DNA of 64,000 bases from COE1 sp965114465. Lineage in GTDB: Bacteria; Bacillota; Clostridia; Lachnospirales; Lachnospiraceae. Shown piece by piece: positions 1 through 7,961 of this stretch; the first letter of the stretch is position 1, and every line of letters begins with the position of its first letter. The position numbers were made by a program, and so were the translations under genes. The notes below the pieces were generated by a model. The model saw nothing but the letters and a program-made list of their open reading frames with translations, had not been told where the DNA came from and ran no database searches. The stretch is taken from contig CBCOYO010000002.1 in the NCBI GenBank assembly GCA_965114465.1, forward strand, positions 1-64,000, in the 5' to 3' direction.

Positions 1-2
1 AA

Positions 3-239
3 CTTCTAGCACCTGAAATCGTTGAATTTAAAATACGTCTGGCAGAACAAGATGCCAAACTGGCAGATAATGCCACCAAGCTTGCCGATAGTGCTGCCAA
101 GCTGGCAGATAAAGATGCTAAGTTGGCAGATAAAGACGCTAAGTTGGCAGACAGTGTTGCGCAGCTTAGTGAAAAAAATGCTGAAATTGCAAAACTTAAA
201 AAAATGCTTGCAGACGCAGGTATTACTGTAGAAGCATAA
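3..239 (+). CDS. C-terminal fragment of a coiled-coil protein, 5' end outside window
   Basis: An open frame enters from the left edge and stops at TAA 237-239, giving 78 residues. The fragment contains five near-perfect heptads of the form AKLADxD (about residues 18-52), followed by a charged helix ending in LADAGITVEA. This pattern predicts a coiled coil. In Lachnospiraceae-like genomes, tails of this style are common on PD-(D/E)XK 'Rpn-type' transposase/nuclease proteins, so that family is my best guess, but the catalytic part lies outside the window. The 21-bp DNA repeat unit makes the copy number prone to slippage. A family-1 palindromic element starts 30 bp after the stop. Confidence is high for a real gene end and low for function. 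Confidence 0.6.
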   Translation, partial: LLAPEIVEFKIRLAEQDAKLADNATKLADSAAKLADKDAKLADKDAKLADSVAQLSEKNAEIAKLKKMLADAGITVEA

Positions 240-269
240 GGGAAGCTGCATTAAGGAATTATTTTATAT

Positions 270-367
270 GGGGCTGTCGCAATAAGCTTTGAAAACACAA
301 GATATAGTGTATATTTTAACACTGTATTAAACTATCTTGTATCTGTTTGCCTTCGTGCGACAGCCCC
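270..367. repeat. Family-1 palindromic element (GGGGCTGTCGCA ends)
   Basis: A 98-bp element with perfect 12-bp terminal inverted repeats, GGGGCTGTCGCA at 270-281 and its complement at 356-367. It also has an internal dyad around ACAAGATA/TATCTTGT. A nearly full copy in the opposite orientation lies at 45625-45724. It probably folds as a long hairpin and may terminate transcription of both flanking genes. Confidence 0.8.
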
Positions 368-408
368 CAAATGTTATAATTACATTATTAGAAATTCTTT
401 GGATTTTT

Positions 409-1224
409 TTATGCAAAGGCTTCAAAGAATTGTAATTTTGACGGTTTTTCTTCTGCCTCACGTTTCTCATCAATACGTTCTTTCTGTTTTTCCATCATGG
501 TTTTATCGTTTTGGTACATATAATCTTTCATTAGATTTTTAACAAGTTGTGCGGAAAGTTTTTGCTTTCCTTCACCAGTAATGGCTTCTTCAATCGGTGT
601 ACTTTGCTCTTTAGACTGTGCATTATTGTCGTTGGGTTTTGGACTTATAATGCTTTCTGCATTTTCAAAGTTCCCATAAATCTGTTCTCTTCTGCCCGTT
701 AAATCTACTGCTATCTTGGCATTACACAAAGTAGGATCTTTAGAATTTCTTCTTTTTTCATCCTTAAACAATACCATAGTACAGTATTCCTCTCCATCTA
801 AGGTGAAAGCCTCTACTGCGTGGTCTACCTTGTACATTTTTCGTAAGTCTTCTTGCATATTTTGGCGATCGTCCTCTGTAATTTCACCGTTCTTAAATTG
901 TTCTTCAATTTCTTGTGCTTTTTTTAGATATTCTTCAGCTAATTGTTCCTGTTCTTCTTTTCCCATATCAGCGATATATCTGTCAACACGTGATGTTGTA
1001 GCGTTTGGATCTGCATTTGTATTTATTTTCCCGCTAAATTCAAATGTATCCTTATCTGCGTTCATTTGAATTGAAAGCCCTGATTTTTGTTCTTCTTTTA
1101 GTTCTGCTCCGCCGGATATTGTTCCTTTAGGCATTCCGTTTTTCTTTGTGCGTTCTGACTGATTGAAGGAAACGGTTTGGTTTCCTATTAATGTGTTTTG
1201 ATAGATGTTACTGATTCCATTCAT
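409..1224 (-). CDS. Unrecognised hydrophilic protein, 271 aa
   Basis: I do not recognise this family. The protein has no signal peptide and no membrane segment. It is rich in Glu, Lys and Gln, with a predicted helical region around residues 85-125 and a basic/acidic helical tail (about 225-271). The start ATG is preceded by a weak AAGG Shine-Dalgarno. It lies 186 bp downstream of the next minus-strand gene (1411-2808), so the two may be co-transcribed. That neighbour is also unrecognised and has a similar charged helical C-terminus, so they may work together. A cytoplasmic location is inferred only from the lack of targeting signals. Confidence 0.6.
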   Translation of the reverse strand: MNGISNIYQNTLIGNQTVSFNQSERTKKNGMPKGTISGGAELKEEQKSGLSIQMNADKDTFEFSGKINTNADPNATTSRVDRYIADMGKEEQEQLAEEYLKKAQEIEEQFKNGEITEDDRQNMQEDLRKMYKVDHAVEAFTLDGEEYCTMVLFKDEKRRNSKDPTLCNAKIAVDLTGRREQIYGNFENAESIISPKPNDNNAQSKEQSTPIEEAITGEGKQKLSAQLVKNLMKDYMYQNDKTMMEKQKERIDEKREAEEKPSKLQFFEAFA

Positions 1225-1410
1225 ACTAATTCCAACCTTTTTTTAAAATATTTTGGTTTTTACGGCTTCCTTGCCATACATCTATATTATATTTTGGTAA
1301 TATAGACCTGTATCTTTAAAATAAAATGAAGAAATTTAAGCGTTTCAAATCGTTTCTGTTTAGCTTTTGTTTTTTACATAATATTTTGTTGTCTTTTTTA
1401 AAAAATATTG

Positions 1411-2808
1411 TTATGCTTTAGCATCAAACCCCGCTGTTTTATTTTGATGTAATTCTATAACGACATCTGTAAGTGGTTTTGCACTACCATCACGTAGCAT
1501 TTTTGTAAGTATTTCTGATACTTCCTTGCGGAATTTTTCATCCATTTCAACAGGATTTAATATAGATACAGATTTTTGATAACTTTGCAAAAGTTCGGCT
1601 AACCGTTCGCGGTTTGAGCGTTGTTCTTCTTCCTCAAAGGATATAGTGGAAGGGGTGGAAACAGAAGATTGACTTTCAATTTCAATTTTGCGTTCTCTTT
1701 GATAATTTTCCCATTCTTTTTGCATTTGTTCTTTTTTATTATTAAGCCATTGTGTTTGCCCTGGACCATATCCATATTCCGTATCAAGGTCATAGAGTGA
1801 ACCATTTTTATAACCAATAGCGAGTCCAATTTCTGTTTCCATATCCCAGCCATATCCAATAAATCGCTGGTATTCATCAAAGATAGTCCATATAGAAATA
1901 TCTTCCATTGTACCTTCAGCAGTTTTCTTTTCATAGTTTTCTTTGATTATTTCCCATAGATTACGTCCCTCTGGTGTATAGAGAATGCCATCTTTACATT
2001 CTAATTCTCTCATATCATAGCCAGTAAGGTCATTGACCACAGTCCATAAAAATGCCCTATCTTGATAGGCGACATCAGCCATATATTGTCTTGGTGTATC
2101 AAAACCATTTTTTTCAGGGTTACATGATTTAATATGCATATATAGAAAAAGTCCATTTTTCCCCCGATTTAAGACTTGTTCTATTTTTTTTGCTAAAGCA
2201 TCATCAACGCCGCTTGCATGGATTTCATATTTGAATGGGTCAGCAAGAAGTTTTAAATCTGTATCTTCTGGGATAACAATTCCATTTTCTTCAAAAAGTT
2301 GATTAATGGTATTGTTAAGATCATTGCGGACTTCTTCGTTCCATAACACTTCCGAGGCTTCATGACCGAAAGTTTTTTGAATAACAGGGTCATAGGGACT
2401 TATGCAAGCGTGACCTCCACCTAAAACATAAGTTTCTTGATTATAGCATAAAGTACGTTCTTTTTCGGTCAAATCTTTAATATAATAAGGCGAATTTTTG
2501 TTATAATATTTATCTTTAATATGTTGTGCTGGATTAGGGAAGCGTTTATTTTTTTCATTTTCTTTTTCATAATGTTCATCAACAACTTTAACATATTTAT
2601 ATGCACATACGACAAAGTATGGTGTGGGGAAAGTAGTACCATCACTGGCAGTGACTGTATTTTTTAATGATTCATTTTTAGAGGTACATGATGGTATACT
2701 TTTATCAGTGGCATTAACTTTTTCTGTTGTAGATGTTGATTTAGTTCTAGTTGAATGATTTGTGTAATAGATGTAGTTATTTGTATTAGTTGTAGAATTA
2801 ATATTCAC
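1411..2808 (-). CDS. Uncharacterised protein (possibly DUF4885-like), 465 aa
   Basis: The GTG at 2808 is chosen as start because GGAGGAG sits about 8 nt upstream. An upstream in-frame GTG at 2889 has no ribosome binding site and falls in a hairpin. The N-terminus is Asn/Thr rich (ITVNINSTTNTN). The central region contains an FGHEAS motif and a conserved-looking stretch, HASGVDDALAKKIEQVL, and the last 110 residues are charged and helical. The middle resembles the DUF4885 family as I remember it, but I cannot verify that. No function is proposed. Four Cys residues occur in the first half. The neighbour downstream (409-1224) is likewise unknown. Confidence 0.6.
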   Translation of the reverse strand: MNINSTTNTNNYIYYTNHSTRTKSTSTTEKVNATDKSIPSCTSKNESLKNTVTASDGTTFPTPYFVVCAYKYVKVVDEHYEKENEKNKRFPNPAQHIKDKYYNKNSPYYIKDLTEKERTLCYNQETYVLGGGHACISPYDPVIQKTFGHEASEVLWNEEVRNDLNNTINQLFEENGIVIPEDTDLKLLADPFKYEIHASGVDDALAKKIEQVLNRGKNGLFLYMHIKSCNPEKNGFDTPRQYMADVAYQDRAFLWTVVNDLTGYDMRELECKDGILYTPEGRNLWEIIKENYEKKTAEGTMEDISIWTIFDEYQRFIGYGWDMETEIGLAIGYKNGSLYDLDTEYGYGPGQTQWLNNKKEQMQKEWENYQRERKIEIESQSSVSTPSTISFEEEEQRSNRERLAELLQSYQKSVSILNPVEMDEKFRKEVSEILTKMLRDGSAKPLTDVVIELHQNKTAGFDAKA

Positions 2809-2877
2809 TGTAATATCTCCTCCTCTGCTTATTGAGAATACGATTAATAAAATGATTTGTGATACAAATGTTTTATA

Positions 2878-2923
2878 AGGAGTAGCCACTTTGAGATTTT
2901 TTGCTCAAAAGAAGCTACTCCAT
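2878..2923. terminator. Hairpin between 1411-2808 and 2946-4826
   Basis: GGAGTAGC at the left end pairs with GCTACTCC at the right end, with a second inner stem CTTTGAG/CTCAAAAG. There is no clear U-tract on either strand. It lies just past the stop of the secreted-protein gene on the minus strand and upstream of the chosen GTG start, so it may end the upstream transcript or attenuate read-through. Confidence 0.45.
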
Positions 2924-2945
2924 TATAAATTAAGCTAGAAAGAAT

Positions 2946-4826
2946 TTATTGAAGCATTTCATAATTGGTATATTGAATATCATAATTGAAGTCAATAGTC
3001 ATTTGTACATTTCTCATTGTAGTACTCATATAAGCAGATTGTGTATATCGAAATCCCCATTGTTGTTTTACTGCTATATTATCTGTTGCGCCAATATCGA
3101 AAGTACCATGTTCTGCGTTTGTAGTTTTTGTTGTAATCCAACCGAATCCGCCGGGATTTAATTGATGATGTACGCCACCTACGCTGTTCGAAATATCACT
3201 GTTTGTATAAACATTTTTTACAATTGAATTATCAGGAATACTTGAATTATTGGTTAGATTTAATGTTAGAACAGATGAAGTTCCATTTCCTGAATTTTGT
3301 GCAGTTCCCGGGAATGTATATGTGCCATGTGCTGATTGTATTCTGTTATCAATAAATGGAGCTCCAGATGCTGATATTCTTTTGGGATTTAAGCGGACAA
3401 CTTGTATATATGCAACTTTGTTTGTCATAGTTCCGTCAACATTAACAACTAAAGATTTAACGCTGGAATTATTACGTGTTATCAATCCTCTTATTGGAAG
3501 ATCCGTTATAGATTCACTACCAGTAAAACCATAGTCCATAAGTTTTCCATTATTATCATAAAACATTAATATTGTTTCTGCTCCTTCCGCCAATGGGAAA
3601 ATATTCGCATAAACTTTATCTTCTGCATCAAGCGAAAATTTATAAAAAGCATCTACCTGTCCTCTAGGTAGAGCGGTTGGCTTTTTGTATTTTGCTTTTT
3701 CCCAGTCACCGAAATCAAATGCTGTTTCCATTGTAGAATAGATAGACTTATCTGTCAATTGCAATGTATAATTTCCATATGTAAAATTCTCGCCTTTAGT
3801 ATCAGAGTATACTTTAATATAGTAAACAATATTTTCACTTAAAAGATAATTACCATCTAAGAAGTCCGCCATTGCCAATTGATTGTCACCAACTACATAA
3901 TAAACTTCCGCTTTATAATTTCCAGCAGTAACATTATGTGGACCTTTGTGTCCGCTTGTAACATACCAATCTTGATCATTTTCAACGTGTAGTGTACCAT
4001 CAGCACTTAGACCAGACATTTCTACTGCCTCAAATGCGTTATCGTTTGGTTCATTATTATCATAGGAACCAGCAGCATCGAGGCTTAATGTTAGTGTAAA
4101 ACTGTCTGTGGAGCTTCCGCCATTAACTGATATTACAAAAACAGCATAAGTTCCAATAGCAGCTTCGTTATGAATATAAGAGATACTTTCATCCAATGTC
4201 TTATTGGTATTTGGATCAATATATGTTGTCAATGGGCAGTCCTGAAAAAGAGTGACATTTCCTTCATCATCTACTCTACCCAATACTAAATTATAATCTA
4301 AATTAGACTTATTAGGACTTTGTAGGGTTGCATTCACAATCATTCCTTCGCCCATGGAAAATACAACATACTTTGAATCGTTTGTTTCGGATAAATAGTC
4401 TGTGAAATAATTTGTAGCACTTGATGCGCTGCGGTTATTCCCAAACGATGATAAATCTGCTATCATTGCGGAAGAATCCAGATTGTTAATTTCTAATCCG
4501 ATATCAGATGAATCATTTAAGGACGTGCTTTTGGTATTATCCAAGTATGTTGTAATATTTGATAACATTTCAGGAATTTCAACGGAAGTGTTATTAGTTG
4601 CAGTATCACTTTGTGCTGTCAAATTCCTTAATTCTTCAAGTGATATCTCATCTTCGGCAATATATTCTGTTTCAGAATCCGATACATTATCAGAAATTTC
4701 AACTTCGCTGGATAATTCTGAAACAGATAAATCTGTTGTGGATAGTTCTGCTGCATATACGAATGCTCCGTTGTTGAAAAAGAAAACAGAAGCACATATA
4801 ATACTGAGTATTTTTTTGAATTTCAT
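2946..4826 (-). CDS. Secreted PPC-domain-like protein, 626 aa
   Basis: Begins with a classic signal peptide (MKFKKILSIICASVFFF then AYAAEL-type cleavage, about residue 26). The next 90 residues are acidic and Ser/Thr rich. Two regions, about residues 120-250 and 260-360, resemble bacterial pre-peptidase C-terminal (PPC) beta-sandwich domains, with the typical EPNDNAFEA motif near the second. The last 150 residues are also beta-rich. No protease active site or sorting signal is visible, so it is probably released or loosely bound. The ATG at 4826 is chosen because GGAGG lies 8 nt upstream, and the earlier in-frame ATG at 4841 overlaps that ribosome site. A BlaI-like dyad lies 190 bp upstream, suggesting control by the adjacent BlaI/M56 pair. 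Confidence 0.8.
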   Translation of the reverse strand: MKFKKILSIICASVFFFNNGAFVYAAELSTTDLSVSELSSEVEISDNVSDSETEYIAEDEISLEELRNLTAQSDTATNNTSVEIPEMLSNITTYLDNTKSTSLNDSSDIGLEINNLDSSAMIADLSSFGNNRSASSATNYFTDYLSETNDSKYVVFSMGEGMIVNATLQSPNKSNLDYNLVLGRVDDEGNVTLFQDCPLTTYIDPNTNKTLDESISYIHNEAAIGTYAVFVISVNGGSSTDSFTLTLSLDAAGSYDNNEPNDNAFEAVEMSGLSADGTLHVENDQDWYVTSGHKGPHNVTAGNYKAEVYYVVGDNQLAMADFLDGNYLLSENIVYYIKVYSDTKGENFTYGNYTLQLTDKSIYSTMETAFDFGDWEKAKYKKPTALPRGQVDAFYKFSLDAEDKVYANIFPLAEGAETILMFYDNNGKLMDYGFTGSESITDLPIRGLITRNNSSVKSLVVNVDGTMTNKVAYIQVVRLNPKRISASGAPFIDNRIQSAHGTYTFPGTAQNSGNGTSSVLTLNLTNNSSIPDNSIVKNVYTNSDISNSVGGVHHQLNPGGFGWITTKTTNAEHGTFDIGATDNIAVKQQWGFRYTQSAYMSTTMRNVQMTIDFNYDIQYTNYEMLQ

Positions 4827-5018
4827 TTTAATTACCTCCATATTTGTAAATTTGGTTTATAATATTTTTATTTTACTCATCAGTAATTTACGTACTATTA
4901 ATATTGAAAAACTCTTTTAAAATAATGTATTATATAGTATGTTTGCGAATTCGTTGTATTTTAGTATTCGTTTGTTTTTTAGTAATATTTATCTGAATGC
5001 ATTATAAACCTCCTTTCC

Positions 5019-5032
5019 ACTACTTTTGTAGT
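5019..5032. promoter_or_regulatory. Putative BlaI-type operator
   Basis: A perfect dyad, ACTAC-TTTT-GTAGT, lies upstream of the secreted-protein gene and 52 bp past the end of the M56 gene. BlaI/MecI repressors bind TACA-type half sites, and a related half site (ACTACAAA) occurs on the minus strand near 7017-7027, upstream of the blaI-like gene. On the minus strand the dyad is followed by GGAAAGGAGG and a 7-codon frame (MHSDKYY, 5002-4979). Confidence 0.4.
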
Positions 5033-5049
5033 TAGAATAAATTTATTCA

Positions 5050-5077
5050 AAGGGGGAAAGATATATTTATCCCCCTT
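5050..5077 (-). terminator. Hairpin after the M56 sensor gene
   Basis: AAGGGGGA and TCCCCCTT form an 8-bp stem with a 12-nt loop directly after the stop of the M56 gene. The downstream minus-strand sequence is A/T rich but lacks a clean U-run, so this is a probable rather than certain terminator. Confidence 0.5.
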
Positions 5078-5083
5078 CAAACC

Positions 5084-6553
5084 TTAATTAAAATAGTATG
5101 CAAAACCATCTACAGTAATCGATGAACTACTGCAATTTTCTACATAGGCAGAATAAGTTCCGTTTTCTGTAATTTCAAAATTATGAGTAAGTTTTCCTGT
5201 ACCTGTAATATAATCAGTCTTTTCCGTATTTTTATTGATAATGCCTATTCGATATTTTGCATTGCTGGGACTGCATATTACTGTAATAGTAATTGAGTTG
5301 TCCTCCGTCATGTCATGGTATTCATATACAACTCTTGTATTACTATTAATTGTTCGCCCAAGCTCGACGCTTGAAGAATATTTCATAATTGCATCATCAC
5401 CAACATAAATTTCTATTACTCCGTCATCATCATTTGCATAAGAATGTTCTTCAATTGTTGGATCTGAAAGGTTTTGCGGCTCTGCCTCTATTTCAATGCC
5501 TTCTGCCCGAATCCATGCTTCCTGCAATTTTGCAGTACCCTCCGCAAATGCGGTTGAGGGTATTATGGTTAGTGCCGTTAAACAAGAGCAGCCTAATCCA
5601 ATTACCCATTTCTTTGGTTTTGTCCATTTGTTTTGATTTGTCATTGCTTCAATCCTCCTTGTTAATTGACTTTTGTTTTCCGAGAATGCGGTAGTTCCTG
5701 TATAGAAAATATGATTATTGCTAAGCTCTACCATAAAGACAGCATATTCTTTCGGCGTAAAATATGTATTGTAAGGTAATAAATTATTTGCCAATAAATC
5801 TTCTGATATGGATTCTTTTCGCTGCTGATTGGATAGAACAGTATAGTCACATACCATTTCCTGTAAACAATGCATTTCCCGAAGCTGTAAGAAAATCAGA
5901 GGATTAAACCAATGAATCCATGATGTTGCCAAAGCAAACAGCCGCCAATGGATATCCTTGTGCTGGATATGGACAAATTCATGTTCATATATCATAGAAA
6001 GCTGTTTTTCAGTAAAATTTTTATATGGTAAAATAATACGCTGTCGGATAAATCCAGCCGTAATTGGTGACAAAAGCAAATCATTTTGGCAAAGAGTTAC
6101 TTTTTTTATATGAAATTGTTTTTGGTACTTCTCAAAAATACGAATATCAGTTAAATTTTCCACAGGAATATTGCCACGCTCTATAGTATATAATCGGATA
6201 AATTCAACGATATATTTAGTTATATTGTATAAAAAACCTGCAAACCATACCATAGTGAGTATATTAAAAAACTTTGTCACTGGCAGTGCAGATGTACAGG
6301 CAAACTCTCCAATATATGCTTTCCGTCCTTTGTAATAGTCTATTCTTGAGAAATAGATGCACAGAAACGGTATTGGTATCCAATATATAATCAGTATTAA
6401 TTTCTGCAAAATTAGTATTGAAGATGGATTTTCAATAGTTTCTGTGTGAAGGGAACGCATATATTTCCGAAATAATACAGTAAGCCCATAGGATAAACTG
6501 CCTGCGACAGATAAAAATAGAATATAGGTGATGCATAATCTAGTCCATACCAT
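5084..6553 (-). CDS. BlaR1/MecR1-like M56 sensor metallopeptidase, 489 aa
   Basis: A transmembrane signal-transducing zinc protease of the M56 family. Four hydrophobic segments are visible (about 7-28, 48-68, 95-115, 310-330), with the HEFVH zinc motif at residues 191-195 on the cytoplasmic loop and a downstream CDYTVL motif. In the family, a ligand on the extracellular domain triggers cleavage of the partner BlaI repressor. The roughly 150-residue extracellular part here is acidic and beta-rich and shows no penicillin-binding SxxK or KTG motifs, so the inducer is probably not a beta-lactam. The start ATG overlaps the end of the blaI-like gene by 14 bp, implying translational coupling. The likely target is the neighbouring secreted protein gene. 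Confidence 0.85.
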   Translation of the reverse strand: MVWTRLCITYILFLSVAGSLSYGLTVLFRKYMRSLHTETIENPSSILILQKLILIIYWIPIPFLCIYFSRIDYYKGRKAYIGEFACTSALPVTKFFNILTMVWFAGFLYNITKYIVEFIRLYTIERGNIPVENLTDIRIFEKYQKQFHIKKVTLCQNDLLLSPITAGFIRQRIILPYKNFTEKQLSMIYEHEFVHIQHKDIHWRLFALATSWIHWFNPLIFLQLREMHCLQEMVCDYTVLSNQQRKESISEDLLANNLLPYNTYFTPKEYAVFMVELSNNHIFYTGTTAFSENKSQLTRRIEAMTNQNKWTKPKKWVIGLGCSCLTALTIIPSTAFAEGTAKLQEAWIRAEGIEIEAEPQNLSDPTIEEHSYANDDDGVIEIYVGDDAIMKYSSSVELGRTINSNTRVVYEYHDMTEDNSITITVICSPSNAKYRIGIINKNTEKTDYITGTGKLTHNFEITENGTYSAYVENCSSSSITVDGFAYYFN

Positions 6554-6953
6554 CGATAACCCTCCTTATCTGTGTTTTTTCCTGTTCTGATAGTTTGTTT
6601 GTTTCTGCAAAGGAAGCAATAAGATTTTCTAACTTGCCCTCACTCCAAACCTCGACACATTTAGCAATCTCACGTTTTCCATACTCTTGTTCCGTTACAA
6701 GCGGATAGTAGTCAAAGCTTCTTCCATTGCGCTTCATTTCCAAATAGCCCTTTTTCACAGCACGGCTAAGGAAAGTTGAAATGGTTTGTATTTTCCAATC
6801 TTTATGAAATGTATGATTGATTTTGGAAGTAATTTCTTGGATAGACATAATTTCGGCACTGTTCCAGATTACCCGCATTACTAAAACTTCGCAGTCTGTT
6901 AATTCCTCCTCTGGCAAGGAAAATATTTGTTTACTTGAATTGGTTGTATTCAT
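6540..6953 (-). CDS. BlaI/MecI-family transcriptional repressor, 137 aa
   Basis: A winged-helix repressor. The N-terminal half has the family pattern LTDCEVLVMRVIWN...IQEITSKI...WKIQTISTFLSRAVKKGYLEMKRNGRSFDYYPLV, and the C-terminal half is the dimerisation helix. The Asn-rich linker region around residue 103 is where the partner protease would cut in this family. The second ATG (6953) is preferred because AAAGGAGG is 6 nt upstream; the first ATG (6959) abuts the ribosome site. It forms an operon with the M56 sensor. It probably represses its own operon and the secreted-protein gene through ACTACA-type sites. Confidence 0.88.
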   Translation of the reverse strand: MNTTNSSKQIFSLPEEELTDCEVLVMRVIWNSAEIMSIQEITSKINHTFHKDWKIQTISTFLSRAVKKGYLEMKRNGRSFDYYPLVTEQEYGKREIAKCVEVWSEGKLENLIASFAETNKLSEQEKTQIRRVIDGMD

Positions 6954-7016
6954 AGGCATCCTCCTTTATATTATTTCTGCTATTAAAATCGCAAGCACGG
7001 TCTGGTTAATTTACTT

Positions 7017-7047
7017 ATATTTGTAGTTAATTAAAGATATAATTATA
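7017..7047 (-). promoter_or_regulatory. Probable promoter -10 and half operator of the blaI-like gene
   Basis: A TATAAT hexamer lies at 7047-7042 on the minus strand, followed closely by ACTACAAATATAAGT, whose left half matches the dyad at 5019-5032. The -35 region is weak (a TTCGAC at non-ideal spacing). The arrangement fits repression of the operon by its own BlaI-like product. Confidence 0.35.
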
Positions 7048-7271
7048 ATATCATATTTTGTTGTCGAATACAATAGCAGTGTTTTTCTTATAGATTATTT
7101 CATTACATAGCAGTTTGCGAGTTTGGCAGGGTTGAACAGTAATGTGTTTTCTATTAATTTGATGTGATTGCAGGCTTGATAATAAAGTTGATAAAAAGTT
7201 GAAATATGTACAATAAAATCTTCATAGTAACAATAGTTCCTAGTATAAGGTGATAAGTGAGGAGAATGGAT

Positions 7272-7961
7272 ATGCCAATTTTAGAAACGGTCGATTTAAA
7301 AAAATATTATAATCAAGGCGGCAATGTAACAAAGGCACTTGATGGAGTTAGTCTTACAATTTATAAGGGGGATTTTGCTGCGGTTGTGGGGACATCTGGA
7401 TCGGGGAAATCGACACTTTTGCACATTATGGGAGGGTTGGATATGCCAACCTCCGGAAAAGTATTGATTGCTGGAAAAGAACTTTCTTATCAAAAAGAAG
7501 AAAAGCTTGCGGTATTCCGTCGTCGCCATATTGGTTTTGTGTTTCAGAACTATAATCTTATTCCTGTTCTTAATGTATATGAGAATATTGTGCTCCCTTT
7601 AGCGTTGGATGGCAAAAGAGCGGATAAGAAATTTATGGAACAAATTATTTATGCGTTGGGGTTGGAAGATAAGATGGAAAATCTTGCAAATAATTTATCC
7701 GGCGGGCAGCAGCAGCGTGTTTCGATTGCCCGTGCGCTTCTTACCAAACCAGAGATTATTCTTGCGGATGAGCCGACGGGAAACCTTGACAGCAAAACCA
7801 GTGCAGATGTAATTTCTTTGCTAAAAGAAACGAGTAGAGAATTTCATCAAACAATTGTAATGATTACACATGACAATACAATTGCAAAACTTGCTGACAG
7901 AGTGATTCATATAGAGGATGGAAAAATTGCAAATCAAGGAGGCGGCGTATATGTTCAATAA
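7272..7961 (+). CDS. ABC transporter ATP-binding protein, MacB/LolD type, 229 aa
   Basis: Nucleotide-binding subunit of an export-type ABC system. It has a Walker A GTSGSGKST at about 40-48, Q-loop FVFQNYNLIP, signature LSGGQQQR, Walker B IILADEPTGNLD and the H-loop VMITHD. The start at 7272 is chosen because AGGAG lies 7 nt upstream; two earlier in-frame starts overlap the ribosome site. Its end overlaps the permease start (7951) by 11 bp. In this family the ATPase powers a two-domain FtsX/MacB-like permease that extrudes antimicrobials or lipids. It is close to the ATPase at 14425-15129, so the two systems are paralogues. No dedicated two-component system adjoins this one. Confidence 0.92.
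   Translation: MPILETVDLKKYYNQGGNVTKALDGVSLTIYKGDFAAVVGTSGSGKSTLLHIMGGLDMPTSGKVLIAGKELSYQKEEKLAVFRRRHIGFVFQNYNLIPVLNVYENIVLPLALDGKRADKKFMEQIIYALGLEDKMENLANNLSGGQQQRVSIARALLTKPEIILADEPTGNLDSKTSADVISLLKETSREFHQTIVMITHDNTIAKLADRVIHIEDGKIANQGGGVYVQ

Noticed and set aside
5084..6959. A true beta-lactam resistance regulator (blaR1/mecR1)
   Set aside because: The outer domain lacks penicillin-binding motifs and no beta-lactamase or PBP gene adjoins.
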